Origin: UBA2862 sp045658005
Lineage (GTDB): Bacteria > Bacillota > Clostridia > Christensenellales > Aristaeellaceae
Length of the DNA: 64,000 bases
Direction: 5' to 3'
Assembly (NCBI GenBank): GCA_045658005.1
Contig: JAZOUD010000091.1
Location: 1 to 64,000 of the forward strand
Within the stretch, counting starts at the first letter, position 1. Each line of letters starts with the position of its first letter. Shown piece after piece: positions 60,498-64,000 of the stretch. The notes under the pieces are model-generated. The model ran no database searches and had not been told where the DNA came from. It saw only the letters and a list, made by a program, of their open reading frames with translations. The translations under genes were made by a program, and so were the position numbers.

Positions 60498-63400
60498 ATG
60501 AAGCGGTGGAAGACCTGGCAAATCAGCCTGTTTGTCGTGTTTTGCATACTGATCAATTATGGGGGAAGGGCACTGGCGTCCCACTACAGCCTGCCCCTGT
60601 GGCTGGACGCCTGCGGCACGGTGCTTTGCGCCTATGCCGGCGGGCCGCTGTGCGGCGCGATCGTGGGCCTGGCCAGCAACCTCATATACGGCATGATGAA
60701 CGGGATTTCATATATATATGCGCTGACCAACGTGGCCATGGCCCTGATCGTCGGCTTCTGGGTCAAAAGGAAGAAGCTGAACACCTTCTTCGACACGATG
60801 ACGGTGGCGGCGATCGCCGCCGTGGCCGCCGTGGCCATCTCCCTGCCGCTGAACATGATCTTCTACGACGGCGGCACCGGCAACCTCTGGGGCAACGGCG
60901 TGATCGGCTTCTTCCGGGAGCGGAACCTGCCGCTGCCGCTCTGCCGGATACTGGGCCAGTTTTACGTGGAATTCCTGGACAAGCTGCTGACGCTGGTGCT
61001 GCTGTTCGTCGCGGTGCGCCTGGTTCGGCTGGCCCGCCGGGGCGGGGCGCGGCACCGGACCGGGGAGAGGCTGTCGGCGCTGGCGCTGGCACTGGCGGTG
61101 GGCGCCGCCCTGGCCGCGCCTGTCGCCCGGGCCGAGGAGCCCGAGGCCATCGACTACAACGACTACGTGCAGACCGTCTACAACAGCAACAACGGCCTGC
61201 CCTGCGGCGAGGCCAACGACATCGCCCAGACCAACGACGGCATCCTCTGGATCGGCACCTATGCAGGCCTGTACCGCTACAACGGGCGGGAATTCACCTG
61301 GATGGACGGGTATGAGTCCGTGCGCAATGTGAACTGCCTGTATGTGGACGAGGAGGGCCGCCTGTGGATCGGCACCAACGACAACGGCCTGTCCATCTGC
61401 ATCAACGAGCGCATCTCCAACGTGGTGGACCAGTCCAAGGGGCTGCCCTCCAACTCGGTGCGCTCCATCATACAGAGCTCCGACGGCTATTACTACGTGG
61501 GCACCACGGGCAGCATGCAGATACTGACCCTGAAAAACGGCCTCCGGCGGGTCAACACCCTCCGGGAGGTGAACTACGCCGACAAGATCGCCGCGGACGA
61601 CAAGGGCCACGTGGCGGCGGTCACCTCCGACGGTCGGTTGTTTTTAATGCAGAGGGGCGTGATCCAGAGCTCGTTGCAGCTGCCGGAGGGGGAGGAGCTG
61701 TTCAACAGCGTCTGCTTCGATCCGGACGGCGTGCTGCTGGCGGGCACCTCCACCAACCACATCTACGTGTTCGAGGTGGACGGGGGCTGGTTTGACGAAA
61801 AGACCGTGCGCACCTGCGAGGGCCTGAAGAACATCAACGACCTTTACTACGTGGGCGGCGGCGAGCTGTTCATCTCCGCCGACAACGGCGTGGGCTACAT
61901 CAGCCGGGAAAACGAATTCGAGCCGGTCAACACCAATGACTTCAACAACTCCATCGACAACATGCTGATCGACTACCAGGGCAACCTGTGGTTCACCTCG
62001 TCCCGGCTGGGGCTGCTGCGCATGGCGCCTTCCGCCTTCAAGGACGTGTACGGCACCGTCGGCATGCCCGACCGGGTGGTCAACGCGGTGGAGAAGTGGC
62101 AGGACGAATACTACTTCGGCACCGACAAGGGCCTGGACGTGGTGGACGCGGCCTGCAAAAGGCGGATCACCAACGCGCTGACCGAGAAGCTGGACGGCGT
62201 GCGCATACGCTGCCTGCTGGTGGATTCGTCGGATCACCTGTGGGTCTGCACCTACGGAAGCGGCCTCCTGGAGGTGGAGCCCGACGGCACGGAGCACCTG
62301 TACAACAGCGACAGCGGCAGCTTCGGCAACCGGGCCAGGGTGGTGAAGGAGTTGTCGGACGGCACCGTCATGGCCGGCGGCGACACCGGCATCAGCTTCA
62401 TAAGGGATCATGAGATCGTCGAAACCATCGGCTATGCCGACGGCCTGATCAATTCGATGATCCTCACGGTGACCGAGCTGCCCGACGGCACCATACTGGC
62501 CGGCACCGACGGCGACGGCATCGCGGTGCTGGTGGACGGCAGGGTGGACCGCATGCTGACCCGGGACGACGGGCTCAGCTCCGGCGTGATCCTGCGCACC
62601 GTCTCCGACCCCAGGGGGAAGGGCGTGTTCATCGTCACCAGCAACGGCCTGTGCTACATGGACGAAGCCGGGGCCATCCGCAGCCTGGATAACTTTCCCT
62701 ACTATAACAACTACGACATATGGGCCAGGGACGAAAAGACGCTGTTCGTGATGAGCAGCGCGGGCATCTACGTGGTGGACCGGGACGAGCTGCTCTCCGG
62801 CAGCGAGACCATCGCCTATGACCTGCTGGACGCCCGGCGGGGCCTGACCAGCGCTCTGACCGCCAATTCCTGGAATTACCGCGACGAGCACGGCGACCTG
62901 TTCCTGCCCTGCGACAAGGGCGTTTTCATCATCGACACCGAGCGCTATACCTCGGGCATCAACGCCTACCGCATGTCGGTAAAGAGCGTGAAGCTGGACA
63001 ATACGGTTAAGAGCGTGGGCCGCCGCAGCACCATCGAGATCGGTCGCGGCGTGAGCAAGGTAGAGCTGATGCCGGAGATCATCAACTACACCATACAGGA
63101 TCCCTATGTGGGCTACTGGCTGGAGGGCTTCGAAGCGGATTGGACCATCATGCCCCAGAGCAGCCTGGGCGTCATCACCTATACCAACCTGCCCACCGGC
63201 AGCTACACCTTCCACCTGGCGGTCTTCGACAACAACAAGGGCAACATACTGGGCGAGCGGGATTACACGCTGGTCAAGGCCAAGGAGCTTTACGACCATC
63301 CCTGGTTCATGGCCTATATCGTGCTGGTGCCGATGTTGGCGGTCATCTGGATCACCTGGTACAGCCAGCGCAGGCGCATGCAGCGGGTGCTGGAGCGCCA

Positions 63401-64000
63401 GGCCCACGAGATGGCGCTGATGAAGCAGCAGCTGCAGATGGGCAACGAGACCATCATGGCCATCGCCAAGGCGGTGGACGCCAAGGACGGGCGCACCAGC
63501 CGGCATTCACAGCGGGTGTCCCAGTATTCGATGATGATCGGCCGGGAGCTCGGCTTCGACGAGAAGGCGTGCGAGAACCTGCGCAGGGCCGCGCTGATGC
63601 ACGACATCGGCAAGATCGGCATCCCGGACGATATACTCAACAAGCCGGACCGTCTGACCGACGAGGAGTACGCGGTGATGAAAACCCACGTCACCCGCGG
63701 CGCGGAGATCCTGAAGGACTTCACGCTGATCGAGCATGTGGTGGACGGCGCGCGCTACCACCACGAGCGCTACGACGGCCGGGGCTATCCCGACGGCCTG
63801 AAGGGAGAGGAGATACCGCTGTACGGGCGCATCATCGGCGTAGCGGACGCTTTCGACGCCATGACCGCCAACCGCGTGTATCGCAAGCAGATGGACTTCG
63901 GCTATGTGTTCAACGAGATGAAGAACGGCAAGGGCACCCAGTTCGACCCGCAGATCGTGGACATATTGCTGCGGCTGATCGACGAGGGCAAGATCGACCT
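60498..64000 (+). CDS. Giant membrane sensor: ECF-S-like domain, two-component-regulator propeller, Y_Y_Y and HD-GYP (3' end beyond window)
   Basis: An uninterrupted frame of 1167 codons runs off the window. Residues 1-185 form about five or six membrane helices with an ECF S-component look (LPLWLDACGTVLCAYAGGPLCGAIVGLASNLIYG, residues 33-66). A further helix (about 192-212) is followed by a large beta-propeller (about 213-850) with repeats such as ILWIGTYAGLYRYNG, LWIGTNDNGLSI, LWFTSSRLGLLRM and LWVCTYGSGLLEV. Then come a Y_Y_Y domain (about 857-925), a helix (about 933-955) and HD-GYP with SRHSQRVSQY, MHDIGKIGIPDDIL (HD at 1035-1036) and HHERYDGRGYP. It is probably a ligand-responsive cyclic di-GMP phosphodiesterase. 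GGGGAGG precedes the ATG. Confidence 0.88.
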   Translation, partial: MKRWKTWQISLFVVFCILINYGGRALASHYSLPLWLDACGTVLCAYAGGPLCGAIVGLASNLIYGMMNGISYIYALTNVAMALIVGFWVKRKKLNTFFDTMTVAAIAAVAAVAISLPLNMIFYDGGTGNLWGNGVIGFFRERNLPLPLCRILGQFYVEFLDKLLTLVLLFVAVRLVRLARRGGARHRTGERLSALALALAVGAALAAPVARAEEPEAIDYNDYVQTVYNSNNGLPCGEANDIAQTNDGILWIGTYAGLYRYNGREFTWMDGYESVRNVNCLYVDEEGRLWIGTNDNGLSICINERISNVVDQSKGLPSNSVRSIIQSSDGYYYVGTTGSMQILTLKNGLRRVNTLREVNYADKIAADDKGHVAAVTSDGRLFLMQRGVIQSSLQLPEGEELFNSVCFDPDGVLLAGTSTNHIYVFEVDGGWFDEKTVRTCEGLKNINDLYYVGGGELFISADNGVGYISRENEFEPVNTNDFNNSIDNMLIDYQGNLWFTSSRLGLLRMAPSAFKDVYGTVGMPDRVVNAVEKWQDEYYFGTDKGLDVVDAACKRRITNALTEKLDGVRIRCLLVDSSDHLWVCTYGSGLLEVEPDGTEHLYNSDSGSFGNRARVVKELSDGTVMAGGDTGISFIRDHEIVETIGYADGLINSMILTVTELPDGTILAGTDGDGIAVLVDGRVDRMLTRDDGLSSGVILRTVSDPRGKGVFIVTSNGLCYMDEAGAIRSLDNFPYYNNYDIWARDEKTLFVMSSAGIYVVDRDELLSGSETIAYDLLDARRGLTSALTANSWNYRDEHGDLFLPCDKGVFIIDTERYTSGINAYRMSVKSVKLDNTVKSVGRRSTIEIGRGVSKVELMPEIINYTIQDPYVGYWLEGFEADWTIMPQSSLGVITYTNLPTGSYTFHLAVFDNNKGNILGERDYTLVKAKELYDHPWFMAYIVLVPMLAVIWITWYSQRRRMQRVLERQAHEMALMKQQLQMGNETIMAIAKAVDAKDGRTSRHSQRVSQYSMMIGRELGFDEKACENLRRAALMHDIGKIGIPDDILNKPDRLTDEEYAVMKTHVTRGAEILKDFTLIEHVVDGARYHHERYDGRGYPDGLKGEEIPLYGRIIGVADAFDAMTANRVYRKQMDFGYVFNEMKNGKGTQFDPQIVDILLRLIDEGKID

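Noticed and set aside
61644..63506. Minus-strand 620-codon frame inside the giant sensor gene
   Set aside because: The plus-strand frame is continuous with propeller, Y_Y_Y and HD-GYP motifs. The reverse frame is antisense noise.

Overview
The window looks like a chromosomal segment of a GC-rich Bacillota/Clostridia-type bacterium from an endospore-forming lineage. The evidence is a full-length SigK sporulation sigma factor, two T-box leaders, a THF riboswitch in front of a FolT transporter, RNase J, a YlbF-family protein, oligoendopeptidase F, glycerophosphotransferases of the teichoic-acid type and strong AGGAGG ribosome binding sites. The genus cannot be named from sequence alone. There is no phage, CRISPR array, rRNA or intact insertion sequence.

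Layout. 0.27-2.4 kb: aroF-tyrA (aromatic amino acids), led by a consensus promoter, an 18-residue Phe/Tyr-rich leader peptide and a terminator, which is a classical attenuator. 2.4-11.9 kb: a cell-surface polymer cluster. It has a beta-propeller/glycerophosphotransferase fusion and a pyruvyltransferase on the minus strand, facing two glycerophosphotransferases, LicD, a TarI/IspD-type cytidylyltransferase and an epimerase on the plus strand, then a VanY carboxypeptidase. 12-16.7 kb: a serine T-box leader, serS, a beta-helix protein and a 2-hydroxyacid dehydrogenase. 16.8-20.9 kb: a C39-like protease and a polar amino-acid ABC transporter behind a possible Cys/Arg-containing leader peptide. 20.9-23.4 kb: a decayed, lower-GC stretch holding an amber-interrupted esterase and short repeats. 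23.4-29 kb: two membrane HD-GYP proteins flanking a histidine kinase that has lost its phosphoacceptor histidine. 29-31.4 kb: tRNA-Arg, folC, folT and a THF riboswitch. 31.5-36.3 kb: a zinc-ribbon membrane protein, a DUF6106-like protein, a cysteine desulfurase with thiI, and a lone nucleotidyltransferase. 36.3-40.2 kb: a MITE-like element, a low-GC membrane ORF, the helicase mrfA, thioredoxin and a broken toxin-antitoxin pair. 40.2-46.2 kb: RNase J, YlbF, MltG, sigK and tyrS. 46.2-51 kb: an aminotransferase that shares a tyrosine T-box with tyrS, then a small unknown protein, a HAD phosphatase, xpt and a CBS/CorC protein. 51-57.2 kb: an HD hydrolase, ilvBN, a NYN-LOTUS protein and pepF. 57.3-64 kb: a secreted leucine-rich-repeat protein, a solute-binding protein, and a giant sensor (ECF-S-like membrane domain, beta-propeller, Y_Y_Y, HD-GYP) that runs off the end.

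How it fits together. Tyrosine supply is sensed twice, by leader-peptide translation at aroF-tyrA and by a tRNA-Tyr T-box at the aminotransferase-tyrS operon. Three HD-GYP proteins with different membrane sensor modules point to heavy investment in cyclic-dinucleotide signalling, although no GGDEF protein is visible. A dispersed palindrome (core AAATACTGATTTRTCG) sits at gene ends throughout and often supplies the stop codon. The most novel-looking items are the ECF-S/propeller/HD-GYP sensor with its partner binding protein, the pseudokinase between two HD-GYP genes, the leader-peptide candidates and the palindrome family.
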